This document shows positions 1-10,436 of a stretch of DNA of 16,134 nucleotides, one piece after another. Source of the DNA: Polyrhizophydium stewartii (lineage: Eukaryota > Chytridiomycota > Chytridiomycetes > Rhizophydiales); contig JADGIZ010000317.1 of NCBI GenBank assembly GCA_027604665.1, positions 1 through 16,134 of the forward strand, read 5' to 3'. The first letter of the stretch is position 1. Each line of letters opens with the position of its first letter. The position numbers and the translations under genes are program-made. The notes beneath the pieces are model-generated. The model had not been told where the DNA came from. It ran no database searches and was given only the letters and a program-made list of their open reading frames with translations.

Positions 1-253
1 TGCCCCCCCCCCGACCCCGCATCCCGCGAGCCCGCACGCCAGGCCGCCGCTGCACACGCCCATGCTGCGCCGGCCCCGGCCAACGCGCGCCGTGCTGCCG
101 GCCCCTCCTCTGCGCGGCGGCACACCGCAACCCCGGACCCGGGATTGAGTCTGCTGACGTGTCGGACACCCCCCCTCACCCCCGGGCGGCCCTGGCACCC
201 TCGGCCGCCGTCCTGCCTGGCCGGACCTCCCGCTGTTGCTCGCCCGACGCCAG
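1..253. other. Unresolved 5' region of the AMP deaminase gene
   Basis: This very C- and GC-rich stretch precedes the first exon I can support for AMP deaminase. The frame that later encodes the protein is open from base 1 but has no ATG here; the ATG at 62 is in another frame and meets a stop at 146-148. The likely acceptor at 251-253 (CAG) leaves an exon that needs one base from an earlier exon. The true start therefore probably lies in an unrecognised exon here or before the window. I see no other gene in it. Confidence 0.5.
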
Positions 254-3200
254 ACTACTTCCTCGACAAGACGACCTTCAACGTGCGTTCCATCACGCAG
301 CATCTGCCTGCCGATCGCGCGCCATCGCTCGAGCGCCTGCGCCGTCGCTGGCCCCGCCGCCCAACGTCATCGGCTCACGCGATGCCCCTGTGCCCCTGTG
401 CCCCTCCCCCGTGCTGCGCCGCGACCGTGCAGGAGGACGGCCGCTACTGGGCACACCGCCTGAACCAGCAGCAGCAGCGCGCCTCGGCCGCCGATGCATC
501 CGACGCGCTCGAGTCGGGCCGCAGCTCCGCCCGATCGTCCATGGTCGCCCTCGGCGCCGACGAGAGCGGCGCCTCCATCAGCGTCGCCGAGCGCATGGCC
601 GGCGTTGTCGGCACGGCCGTCACGTCCGAGGGCGTCGCCAACTACTCGCACAAGGGCATCACGGGTGCGTCCCGACCTGCGCCCGCCGCCTGCCTGCCCG
701 CTCCAGCCTCCCCAGCTGACAGCACCCGCCGGGCGATCCGCGCTGCACTCGTGCGTGCGTTCATCGCATTGATCCACGCCGGCTTCGCGCGCTCGCGCCA
801 GACGTCGAGCTCAGCAAGGAGCTCGAGGAGATGTTCAAGATGCTCGAAAAGTGCATTGAAATGCGCGCAAAGTACATGGAAGCCAGCTTCCAGTGCCTCG
901 GCGACAACCCAAAGGACACGCCCGAGTGGGAGATTTACCCGCCGCCGCCCCAGCCGAGCTACCCGCAGCCCGCGCCGGGCAGTGCGCCGTCGGGTGTGCC
1001 GCTCGTTCCAACCAACAACTCGCAGATCTCGATGCAGCAGGACGTTGACGTTGCCGACTTCCACATCCCCGAGGACCATCCGGTGAGAGTTCTCCCCAAC
1101 CCAGACCCAGTTCTCGCGCGCCATGTCTTGGGCCTTGCCACACAGTGAGACACGGGGGCTGATGCCGGTCACTGTTGCCTGCGATGCCTGTGCACAAGAT
1201 CTGCTTTGCCATGAGCGACAGCGGCGTGTTCCAGATCCACGAGAATGCCCAAGGTGCGCAGGCGTCTGCCGACGCTGCGTGCCGCACTGCTCTCTCGCTG
1301 ATCTCGTTCTCTGTCGCATACCTCGTCAGATGCCGCGCAGGGCGTCAACGGATTGTGCGAAATCCCATCCATCAAGTCCTACTTCCAGGATCAAGAGTAC
1401 ATCCAAACCGTCATCTCAGACGGCCCAACAAAGAGCTTTGCGTTCCGCCGCCTGCGCTACCTCGAAAGCAAGTTCCAGATGTACGTGCTTCTGAACGAGT
1501 ACCAGGAGATGGCCGACTCCAAGGTGCGTCGCCGTCGAATGGGATGTCCTCGCCGCCGTTCGACCTGCACATCTCACGCGCAGTCCATCTCCCGCTTGTT
1601 GTTCCCCACGGCTTGCGGCTTGCAGCGTGTCCCGCACCGCGACTTCTACAACGTGCGCAAGGTCGACACGCACATCCACCACTCGTCGTGCATGAACCAG
1701 AAGCACCTCCTGCGCTTCATCAAGTCCAAGCTCAAGAAGAACAGCAGCGTGAGTCTCGCTTTGTTGCTCCGCCGCCCTCGATGCGTGTGGGCGGGATGTT
1801 CTTTGTTTGCTAACGCTGCTGCTGTTGGACACGTCAGGACAACGTCATCATCCGCGATGGAAAGCACCTGACGCTCGCGCAGGTATTCGAGAGTCTCAAG
1901 CTCACTGCCTACGATCTCAGCATCGACACGCTCGACATGCATGCGCACAAGGACTCGTTCCACCGCTTCGACAAGTTCAATCTCAAGTACAATCCGATTG
2001 GCGAGTCGCGTCTGCGCGAGATCTTCTTAAAGACGGACAACTACATCAACGGCGTTTATCTCGCCGAGCTCACCAAGGGTGCGTCGGTCGTGCGTCAGTG
2101 TGCTCTTTGGCGCGCTGCACCCTGCTGACGTCGGCCTGCACGACTTGGCTGGCAACAATGCAGAGGTCATTTCTGATCTCGAAGCGAGCAAGTATCAGAT
2201 GGTCGAGTATCGCATCTCTGTCTATGGCCGGTGAGTAAGCGGCCACTTATGGGTTGTGCGCAGCATCGCTCTCCGGCGCTGACACCTCGGGCCGTGGCAG
2301 CTCGCGCGACGAGTGGGACAAGATCGCCAAGTGGGTGGTCAACAACAAGATCTTCTCGCACAATGTCCGCTGGCTGGTGCAGGTCCCTCGCCTGTACAAC
2401 GTCTACAAGAAGTCGAACCTTGTCCAGTCGTTCGAGGACATTGTGCGGAGTAAGGCACGACGGAAGGGGGGTTGGATCGGCTGCGGTGCGCGTCTCGTGG
2501 CTGACTGTCTGGGCTCGGTCCATCTCGCGCAGACGTATTCGAGCCGCTGTTCGAGGTCACCAAGGACCCACGCACGCATCCGGAGCTGCATATTTTCCTG
2601 CAGCGCGTTATCGGCTTTGACAGCGTCGACGACGAGAGCAAGCCCGAGAAGCGCATCTTCAAGAAGTTCCCGTCGCCTCGGGCGTGGAACATTGCCATGA
2701 ACCCGCCGTATGCGTACTACATCTACTACATGTACGCCAATATGTGCTCGCTCAACCACTTCCGCCGCCTCCGCGGATTCAGTGAGTGCCCGCGATGCAC
2801 GCGAGCAGTGCAAAGTGGTGCTTGGCAGTGGGCTGGCAGTTTCGCTGACGCATATGCTTGCGCGCCAGACACGTTTGTGCTGCGCCCGCATGCAGGCGAG
2901 GCGGGCGATCCGGACCACCTCACGTGCGCGTTCCTGACGTCGCACAGCATCAGCCACGGCATCCTGCTGCGCAAAGTGCCTGTGCTGCAGTACCTGTTCT
3001 ACCTCGAGCAGATCGGCATTGCCATGTCGCCGCTGTCCAACAACGCGCTCTTTCTTACGTACGAGCGCAACCCGTTCCTGACCTTCTTCCAGCGCGGCCT
3101 CAACGTCTCGCTCTCGACCGACGACCCGCTGCAGTTCCATTTCACCAAGGAGCCGCTGATCGAGGAATACAGCGTCGCCGCGCAGGTGCGTCTGTGCGCC

Positions 3201-4132
3201 GCGATCCGTGCTCGTGCTGCCCCCCCCCCCGCGATTGGAGTTGCTGACCCGGAGCGGCGACAAAGATCTGGAAGCTCAGCTCGACGGACATGTGCGAGAT
3301 TGCGCGCAACAGCGTTCTGCAAAGCGGCTGGGAGATGCAGATCAAGCAGCGCTGGCTTGGCGACAAGTGCTACCTGCCGGGTCCCGCGGGCAACGACATC
3401 CATAAGACCAACGTGCCCAACATCCGCATCTCGTACCGCTACCAGACGCTCATGGAAGAGCGGCTGATGGTGCTCGGCAGCCTGCGCGAGGCATTCGAGG
3501 CGGCCCTCGAGGTGCCTGGCACCACGGGCGAAGATGCGCCGTCCGTCACGGCCGCCACGTCCGCCGCTGCCTTGGCTGCCGTTGGCCTGACGGCTGAGCG
3601 CCAGCCCTCGGCGCCGCCGACGGGATCTGCCACGCCGTCGCTGTCGGGCTTTGGATCTGGATCCGTGGTTGGTGGCGTGCCCTCGCCGAGCCCCTTCTCG
3701 ATCGGCAGCCCAGAGTCGACCTTCCTCGGATCGGACCCTCGCCGTGGCCGAGTCGCGACGGTGCCTGCGGAGCCGGGCGCGCGCCGCGCGCCGTCGCGGC
3801 CGGCGCCTTCGGTCGGCTCATCCGTGCTGCGCTCGCCAACACTCGCCGTTGAGCCGATGCTGCAGATTGGCAGCCCGACTGGTGTCAACACGCCGCCGGA
3901 CCTGTTCAAGATGCGCGCGTCGCCTCACAGGCAGGCCCAGGGCGCCGGCGACGATGCGCACGCGCCGATGATTGCACTCACGGCCCCGGCGCTGCCCATC
4001 GTGCCCGGGGCAGGCGGGTTCGCTGCGTACTCGCTTGTGCTTGAGAAGCGTGCGCGCGAGCAGCCCGGCCACGACCACGACACTCACGGCATCGACCGCC
4101 CGTCCGAGGCTGGAGGCGACGACGACGACTGA
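254..4132 (+). CDS. AMD1: AMP deaminase, fungal type, 5' end incomplete
   Basis: Hydrolyses AMP to IMP and ammonia, setting the adenylate/guanylate balance in the cytosol. Exons read: 254-282 (tentative), 433-664, 802-1082, 1199-1253, 1330-1523, 1626-1748, 1838-2078, 2164-2230, 2301-2449, 2533-2781, 2869-3185, 3266-4132, giving about 933 residues without the missing start. Splice phases agree at every junction. Exon 1626-1748 carries the zinc-binding THIHHSS motif; [12 protein letters not shown] (from 3108) is the deaminase signature; [26 protein letters not shown] and [14 protein letters not shown] are also family hallmarks. One oddity is RPHAGEAG at 2883-2906, where the family normally has RPHCGEAG. 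After the catalytic domain (about 3480) comes a tail of roughly 215 residues, rich in Ser, Pro, Gly and Ala, ending in a His/Asp-rich stretch and DDDD. A short QQQQ run lies at 466-477. An in-frame ATG at 382 falls inside the proposed first intron and is a poorer start. Identity is nearly certain; only the N-terminus is open. Confidence 0.95.
383..405 (+). repeat. Short tandem repeat of tgcccctg in an intron
   Basis: The 8-base unit tgcccctg occurs at 383-390 and 391-398, followed by seven bases of a third copy at 399-405. It lies inside the proposed intron 283-432 of the AMP deaminase gene. It is probably replication slippage in C-rich DNA with no evident function. Confidence 0.6.
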
Positions 4133-4254
4133 TTGCGTCCACGATGCTCTCCTGCCCATCTCCGCCTGTGGCAGCCAGCGAGGCCGTGCCGAGGCCGAAT
4201 GAAGATGCGTGTACGCCGTGAATCTCGCCTTGCCCGAGAAGCGACCTGGCCGAG

Positions 4255-4706
4255 ATGTTGCTGCTCGTCAAGCGCCATAAGACGACGTACTTTGTCGAGG
4301 CGTCGCAGCACGACACGGTACAGAAGCTCAAGGCCCGCATCTCGCACATCCTCAACAAGGAGAAGGAGCCCAAGGAGCTGCGGCTGTTCTTCCGGCCGCC
4401 CAAGCAGACGGGCCTGACGCCCCTCGAGGACGCGGCCGTGTTGGAGCAGGTTGGCGTCGTCGACTACGACACGCTCTTCCTGGTCTACTGGATCAACGAC
4501 GGTGCGGCGTGTGCGGCGGGACGCTGGACACGCTGCCACTTCTCTGCAGGTGCTGACGCCTGCCCGCTCTCGCCGGCGCCCCTGCCTGCCGTGCAGGCGC
4601 CGACGGGAAGTGGGAGACCGTCGACGTGCCGCCGTTCGAGCCGCTGCACGACGACATGGACGCAACCGCGGCTGGCGGCGTCGACAAGGGAAAGGCCGCC
4701 GCATGA
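4255..4706 (+). CDS. ELOB: Elongin B, ubiquitin-like adaptor
   Basis: Elongin B pairs with Elongin C; the BC dimer bridges substrate receptors (VHL, SOCS or Elongin A type) to Cullin-RING ubiquitin ligases, and in animals also supports the Elongin A transcription elongation factor. Two exons, 4255-4501 and 4597-4706, join in phase 1 across an intron with GTGCGG and GTGCAG ends. They encode 118 residues, which is also the length of the human protein. The N-terminus MLLLVKRHKTTYFVEA matches the first strands of the Elongin B ubiquitin fold (human MDVFLMIRRHKTTIF), and KARISHILN fits the helix that follows. The tail VPPFEPLHDDM resembles the conserved Pro-rich end of the family. The ATG is 122 bases after the AMP deaminase stop, on the same strand. 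A generic ubiquitin-like protein is the alternative, but the RHKTT motif, tail and exact length favour Elongin B. No Elongin C or receptor lies in the window. Confidence 0.88.
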
Positions 4707-4742
4707 AGCTGCGTTGCCGAGGCGTGCAAGTGCGGGCGCTGT

Positions 4743-7344
4743 TCACTCTGTCTGGGCGGGTGCCGTGTGTCCGGCCTGCCGCAGGGCAGCCAAGCGGGCC
4801 TTGGCGCGCAGCAGCACGTCTGCGAGTGCGTTGGCTCGGGTCGGCGGGGCGACTGGTGGTGGCCGGCATGCCGGCAGGCTGCAAGCACGCACGTACCTGA
4901 CAGTCCCGCGCGGTCCTTGCTGTCGTGCGGAGTGCCGTGCCATGTCAGCGCTGCCTGCTCGCCCCGCACTCCCGCGCTCGCAAGCGGTCACGCACTGGTC
5001 GCCGAACTCGGCCGTCTCGACGCGCGCCAGACTGCGTCCGATGGGTCCGAACACATCCAGCGCAAGACCGGCCGTGGTGGTCAGCCCTGCCGCAATCGGC
5101 GCTCGCGGCAGCTTGCGCAGCCCACCCGTGCTGCCGCGCGACGCTGAAGCGCAGTGAGAGATGCCCGCTCGTCTCGGTCTTGAATCCGTATCTGTTTGGG
5201 ATCTGGCATATCGCGTCGACCCACCGTTGCAGCATGCAGTGCGGCTGTCAGCTGCAAAGCATAAGCTCACCGTCCGTCTCCAATGACCAACCTTGCCGGG
5301 CGGCGCGGCTTTGAGATAAGACAGATCCTGGATCTCGGGCGACCCGCCGAGAAAGAAACTCATGAGCTTGCTGCGCGGCTCGGCAACCGGCCGCCATGTC
5401 TCCAACTCCATCTCGTGCGTGCCGGTTGTTGCTGGCACCGCAACGTGGAGGTACCCTTGCACAACGTGCCGGTCCCACGAGTCGACCGAGCACACCTTGA
5501 TCATCAGATGCGCACACACGTCCGCGTCGGCTGCACCGCCGTCGCGATCGAGCAGCCGTCGAAGCGTCAGCATGGCGGCCATGCCCCAACCCACACCACA
5601 TCGAGCCTGAGCGAGCTCGTTCAACGCGTGCGTTGGTACCTGGGCAGTCGAGTGCGGCCTCGAGCGGCAGCGCAAACGTTGTCTGCCCCGACGCAGACAC
5701 TTGCGCGATCTGCGACGTGCCGGCGGTGCGCGCGTGCGTGTCGCCACGGCAGTGTTCGGCGGGCTCGACAAGGTACTCGAGATAGACCCACTGCCCGTCG
5801 AACCCGCGGCCATCGCAGATCTCGCCGCGCACAAACACGCGTGCGCGGGCGACCTGGGTGAACTCTTCGAACGGGCGGGAGAAGAGTGACAGTCCCGCGA
5901 GCGCGTTCCTGTGCGCCGAGGCATCGAGTCAGTCGGCAGTTTGAACGGGATCGGTCGCGGCAAAGCACAACGCACTGCAGGTGGAACTCTTGGAAGATGG
6001 CTTTCTCCTTCTCTTCCTCCTCGGCGGTCATGCTGCCGGACACGTTGACAATCGCGACCTCGTAAAGATCCGATCCGATGCTGAAACGGTACATTGGCAT
6101 GTGCTCGGTCAGAAAGTCCGGCTGCGGTCCAGCGTCAGCATCACAGCACGTAGTGACGCTGCGGGAGGCGTGAGAGATTGAAAGCTCGCACCGTGACTGC
6201 AAGGACGCCGTTGCTGTAGTAGCGCAGTGACATGAGCCGCTTCTCGACGTTCGAAGCAGCAGCAGCGAGCGGGCGCGATGCGCCAGATATCGCTGTTCGA
6301 CTGCGGCAAGACTTGCATGTAAGTGTCGAACACGGCTGAGCGCCGATGCCACAAGAACGCACATTGGGATCGATGCAACGATGTGCATCTCGCCAGCAGC
6401 ACCTTCGTGGCGAGCCCGTCGCCACTTTGCCCCAGAAGTGAAGGTTGTGTCGGGCGGGTCAGAGCTCGGGTCCGGGTCTGAGACGGGGGCCTCGCTTGTC
6501 ACAGCCAGCCCCTCTCGCTCAACGGCAAGACCGTTGGAATCGAGACCGGCAATGGCCTTTGCAGCGTCGCTTGTTGTCGCGCGAGGACCAAAGGTCAGCG
6601 CTCGCGCGAGCGCATCCGCCTCCGCGTGCATGTCGGCGTCCGTCAGGGTGAAGAGCGAGATCGACTCTGGCAGATATTGCTACGAATTCAGCGACCACCT
6701 ATCTAGACGGCATCGGGGCAAGCGTGCGCACCGTCACGAATATCGACCTTGGCCGACGACGCAGCTCGCTTTGGCTCTGCTTTCCGGAGTGCTGTCGCGG
6801 CTCTCAATCCGGCGAGCGTCTGCGACCTTGCACTTGCCGTAGTCTGCGTGCCAGATCTGAGTCAACCAGATTGATACGGAAGCTCAGCTCGCACCAAGTA
6901 GCAAGTACAGGACATCAAGACACGCACGCACGCTGCATTCATGTTCTCGACCTTGTCCTGCCAGCCGACCTCGATGCGGCCGCAGAGCCGCCGCCCGATG
7001 CGTGCCGCGGCCCTGCGGTCGCTGGCCAGGTTGGCGCCAGCACGCTGCGGGCTGCTGGCCCGTGGCGCGGACGTGCTAGCGCGCGGCGTCGCGGCACCGA
7101 TGGGTGGATCCAGCCCGGTGCCGGCCGCATCAACTGCGGTCCGACCCGCAAGCGAGGCAGCCGCCGGCTCGACCAGATCCGGGTCGAGGTGGAACAGCGA
7201 CACCTGGATGCGCAGGCCGTCGATGCGGTCGAGCGTGCGGTACAGCCGCGTGGTGTCCATGCGGGCCGCGGCAGCCAGCGGGCTGCGGCCAGCGCGGGCT
7301 CCGTGTCTGGCGTGCTCCGCCGCCGCCGGTGTTGTTGCTGACAT
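4743..7344 (-). CDS. MKS1: MKS1 (Meckel syndrome type 1) B9-domain transition-zone protein
   Basis: MKS1 works with B9D1, B9D2 and tectonic proteins in the MKS module at the ciliary transition zone, gating entry to the flagellum. Proposed exons, 5' to 3': 7344-6932, 6856-6732, 6666-6363, 6300-6192, 6121-5976, 5908-5640, 5530-5271, 5202-5126, 5031-4996, 4878-4743; all phases agree, giving 624 residues (human 559). Family landmarks occur in order: LYRTLDRIDGLRIQV (human VYRSRDPVRNLRLRV), EVGWQDK, LFTLTDAD, MHIVAS, SNGVLAVT joined to PDF, EEEEKEKAIFQEF, RVFVRGEI, SVDSWDRHVVQGY, LETWRPV, SFFLGGSPEIQDLSYL and YGFKTETSGHLSL. The B9 domain spans the exons from 5908 to 5126. The C-terminal NALADVLLRAKARL matches the basic terminal helix. 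The second exon and the last two junctions are the least certain. The start could be ATG 7344 or the in-frame ATG at 7260, just before the conserved block. It converges on Elongin B, with 36 bases between stop codons. Confidence 0.87.
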
Positions 7345-7539
7345 TGGTGCGAAGCCACCGCGCAGATCCAAGCCGCGAATGGCGAGCGCTGGCGTGCGCT
7401 CGGTGCAAGCTGCCCGCGGCGTCCCGCACGGGAAGTGGGCCCCTGGTCGCTGCCAGCACGGCCTGCGCCGCCTCGGCCCGGCCCCGATCGACCAGGCGGG
7501 ACTCGTCATTTCCGAAACTCACCGGGATTCGCATCGACC
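7345..7539. promoter_or_regulatory. Divergent intergenic space, likely two-way promoter
   Basis: These 195 bases separate the start of MKS1 (leftward) from the start of the antiporter gene (rightward), so promoters and 5' leaders of both must fit here unless MKS1 begins at 7260. A CCAAT sequence on the minus strand (7347-7343) overlaps the MKS1 ATG and is more likely chance than a control site. I see no TATA box and no clear X-box (RFX site, common at ciliary genes). The assignment rests on gene layout alone. Confidence 0.5.
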
Positions 7540-10333
7540 ATGAGGGTGCCAGCTGTGCTCGCCGCGCTCTTGGTGCAGGCATGCGTGTGTCTCGGGGACG
7601 CCGCCTCGGGAGCGCAGGACGCCCGTGGTGTCGCCGCCCCGCTCGGCGCGCCGGTCGCCCTGCAGGCCGCCGCGCTTGCCGAGGCCGCCCGGCCCGAGGC
7701 ACCCGCCCTCGAACCGCGGGACGCCGAGGTGCGATGCCGGGGGTTGCACGTGGAGGCGTGCCCCGTCGCAGGCGCTGATTCCCCCGAACGGACCCATCGG
7801 CGCTGCAGGTCAAGGCCGCCGATGCGGGCACGGGTCCGCCGCCGCTGGTGCCGCCGCATCCATCGCCGCCGCTGCCGCCATCAGACCTGGCGTCGCTCGA
7901 TCTCGACTCGATCGTGCTCCAGCGCCAGCGCATGGTGGCGGACCTCAACACCGAGCGTGCGCGGCTGGCCGCCGACAACGACCAAGGCCAGCACAACAAG
8001 ACGCTCGAGCTGATCGACTCGCGGTGCGCACTGCCCGCCTGGCGGCCGCAGGCCTGCGCGCACGAGGCGACGCACGCTGCGAAGCCCGCACCGCCGCAGG
8101 CGCTCGATCAGATGCGATTTGCGGTGCTGACACGTTGGCCAACCAGGATCCAGCGCCTGGCGCTGCTCGAGGACGTCGTGCGCTCGTCGCTCGACATCTA
8201 CAGCTCCGTCGTGCGCGGCCACAACGCCACGGAAATGGATGTGGTCATGGAGACCGAGAACCTCATGCTCATCGACAAGTTCCAGAATGTCTGTGTTGGA
8301 TGCATCAGGCCCTTGTCGATGGCCCCGAGAGCACGAGCGCTCACTGCCTGCAACTTGCCGCCCGCATCCAGCTCGTCTTGCGGGCAAAGAACGATCATCT
8401 GGCGATTGTCGAGAACAAGAAGAACATGGACAAGAACGCAAAGAAGCTCGAGGCTGAGCATGCCAAGCAGAAGCAGGAGCAGCAGCCTGGTGCAAATCCA
8501 AGCCCAGGCTTGGACGGCACTGATGTAGACCCTGCCTCGGCTCCAGGAGCCATCCCGCTTGCACCAAACAACAGCAGCAGCAGCGCGGCATCGAGCTCGG
8601 AGCATAGCTCAGGCAGCGCAGCGCCCGCAAGCGGCAACATCGCCGCAGGAATCGTTGGCGACGTGATGAAGGACGTCGCCAACGAGGCCGACAGGCTCGA
8701 GTCCAATCTCAAGGGCGACTCGTTCAAGGAGAGCCAGAAACTCAAGGACACGACTGTTGAGACGGTGCTCAAGGTCGAAGATCCAAAGAACAACTCGACC
8801 GCAAAAAACGCGGGCGAAAAGGCAGCTCCTGTGCTCATCGACTCACAAAACAACCAATATGTGCTGTCCAAGTCAGGCGATGCGACAGCGCATGTCGAAG
8901 GTACACTGTGAGTTGCTGCGTGCTTCAGGTGCATATCGGCTAACAGCTTTGCGCGATGCAGACACGCGGCTGTTGAACGACATCCTGCTGCTGCTCGTGA
9001 CGTGCTTTGCCTGCGCCACCATCTTCCACGTCCTGCGCATGCCGTCGTTCTTTGGCTACCTGCTCGCCGGCGTGCTTCTTGGCCCGCCGGGGTATATCAA
9101 GAACGCCGTGCAGGTCGAGACCATCTCGCGAGGACTCGGTGTCATTTTCATCATGTTCTTTCTGGGGCTCGAGTTCAACTTCTCCAGGATCAAGCGCGTC
9201 TGGTCCGCAAGCATCATCGGATCCGCCGTGCCGTTCATGCTCATTACTGTCGGCGCAATCATGGTCGGCAACCAGCTGGGCAGCAAACCGGCCGAATCGC
9301 TCGTGGTTGGCGCGTCGTTGTCGCTCAGCAGCACCGTGGTTGTGCTGAGTTTCCTAAAGACCAACGAGTCCGAGACCGTGTATGGCCGCACGATTGTGGG
9401 CATCCTGATTGCACAGGTATGCCCCCTTTCGCTGCTCATCGTAGTTTGTAAGCACACAGGATTTTCAATCCACTGACAACCCGTGCAGGATGTGCTCTTG
9501 GGCTTTCTGCTGGCGCTGATGCCCGCGTTGGAAAAGTCGGGCATGGAGGCGCTCTTCACGGCATTGCGCCTGATCGGCTGGCTGCTCGTGTTCTTGCTCG
9601 GATGTGCCGTTGGCGCATCGCCTATCACACGGCTGCTGCAATGGCTCCTGCCGACGCGTGGGTCCGGACAGGAGGTGTACCTGCTGGCCAACATTGGGCT
9701 CTGCCTGCTGGTCATCTATTTTGGCAGCCTGTGCGACCAGTCGCTCGAGCTGTGCTGCTTTGTCGCCGGCGTCATGGTCGCGACACGCAAGAACGTGGCC
9801 GATGCCACGATCCACGTCGTCGAGCCGCTGCGGGGCATGTTCTCGGCGCTCTTCTTTGCGTCCATTGGCCTGCACATCTACCCGTCGTTCCTTGTCAACG
9901 AGGGCGGGCTGCTGATTATCTTGACGACGCTGACCGTCGTTGCCAAGGTCGTCATCTCGACGCTGGTTCTCAAGGCCATCCTCGGGTTCCGGTGGACCAC
10001 ATCCATCACGGCGAGCGTCGGGCTCGGTCAGATCTCAGAGTTTACGTTTGTGTTTGCTTCCAAGGCCAAGAGGTGCGAGCGTCTGACAGACTGTTGCCCA
10101 GCTGCTTTGACTGCCTGGCCCAACGCCGTTTGCTGATACGTTCCTTCCTCAGCCTGCACATCCTCTCGCGAGAGACCTTTTATCTGCTGCTCGGCGTCAC
10201 GACGCTGTCTCTGCTCGTCTCGCCCGCGCTGTGGCACATCACGAGCTACTTTGACGGACGGCGCCGGGCGGGCGACGCAGGCTTCAAGCGGACGGCGTCG
10301 GATCTCGAGTACCAGGCCCTCGCGGACGAGTGA
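7540..10333 (+). CDS. TMCO3: TMCO3/KefB-like cation:proton antiporter (CPA2 family)
   Basis: Predicted to exchange K+ or Na+ for protons across an endomembrane such as the Golgi; substrate and location are inferred from TMCO3 and plant KEA relatives. Exons: 7540-7728, 7809-8023, 8147-8288, 8372-8900, 8962-9416, 9489-10072, 10153-10333, all in phase, giving 764 residues. A signal peptide (MRVPAVLAALLVQACVCLG) starts the protein. A helical, charged region follows (about residues 85-220, including AKKLEAEHAKQKQEQQ), then an Ala/Ser/Gly-rich linker. The exchanger begins near residue 360: LLNDILLLLVTCFACATI, FFGYLLAGVLLGPPG, GVIFIMFFLGLEF, SLSLSSTVVVLSFLK, the Gln510-Asp511 motif, and further membrane segments through FYLLLGVTTLSLLVSPALW. 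The order signal peptide, coiled coil, KefB domain is that of TMCO3 (human 677 residues). No C-terminal RCK/TrkA-N domain is present, unlike bacterial Kef. The ATG was chosen because it is followed at once by the signal peptide. Confidence 0.88.
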
Positions 10334-10389
10334 TCAGTCGGCTTCATTTCGGCCGTGAGTTGCATCCCTTGGCATTAGGCGGTTGGCGC

Positions 10390-10395
10390 AATAAA
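10390..10395 (+). terminator. Possible polyadenylation signal AATAAA
   Basis: A perfect AATAAA lies 57 bases after the antiporter stop codon, in the 103-base space shared with the convergent TIM8 gene. Position and strand suit 3'-end processing of the antiporter mRNA. One hexamer can occur by chance, though it stands out in such GC-rich DNA. Confidence 0.45.
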
Positions 10396-10436
10396 CAGCC
10401 ATCTCGTCATGTCGGTTGTTGGCATGCCGTCGAGGC

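Noticed and set aside
145..1086. A 313-codon plus-strand frame taken as one gene starting at 145
   Set aside because: It begins with TTG, not ATG, and after 664 runs through an intron in the wrong frame; only parts of it are AMP deaminase exons.
642..1319. Minus-strand frame of 225 codons
   Set aside because: Antisense to AMP deaminase exons and introns; low-complexity composition and no domain.
3221..3230. Run of ten C as a frameshift or assembly error
   Set aside because: It lies inside the intron 3186-3265, so it does not affect the protein.
2403..3263. Long minus-strand frame of 286 codons
   Set aside because: It lies opposite well-conserved AMP deaminase exons; the Arg/His-rich translation is a shadow of GC-rich codons.
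4084..4884. Minus-strand frame of 266 codons across the Elongin B gene
   Set aside because: It crosses the AMP deaminase tail and Elongin B in antisense and has no recognisable motif.
4996..5120. Protein-like segment GLRKLPRAPIAAGLTTTAG as a further MKS1 exon
   Set aside because: It is in the frame of the last exons, but joining it to exon 5202-5126 needs an intron far below the usual size; I skip it, with some doubt.
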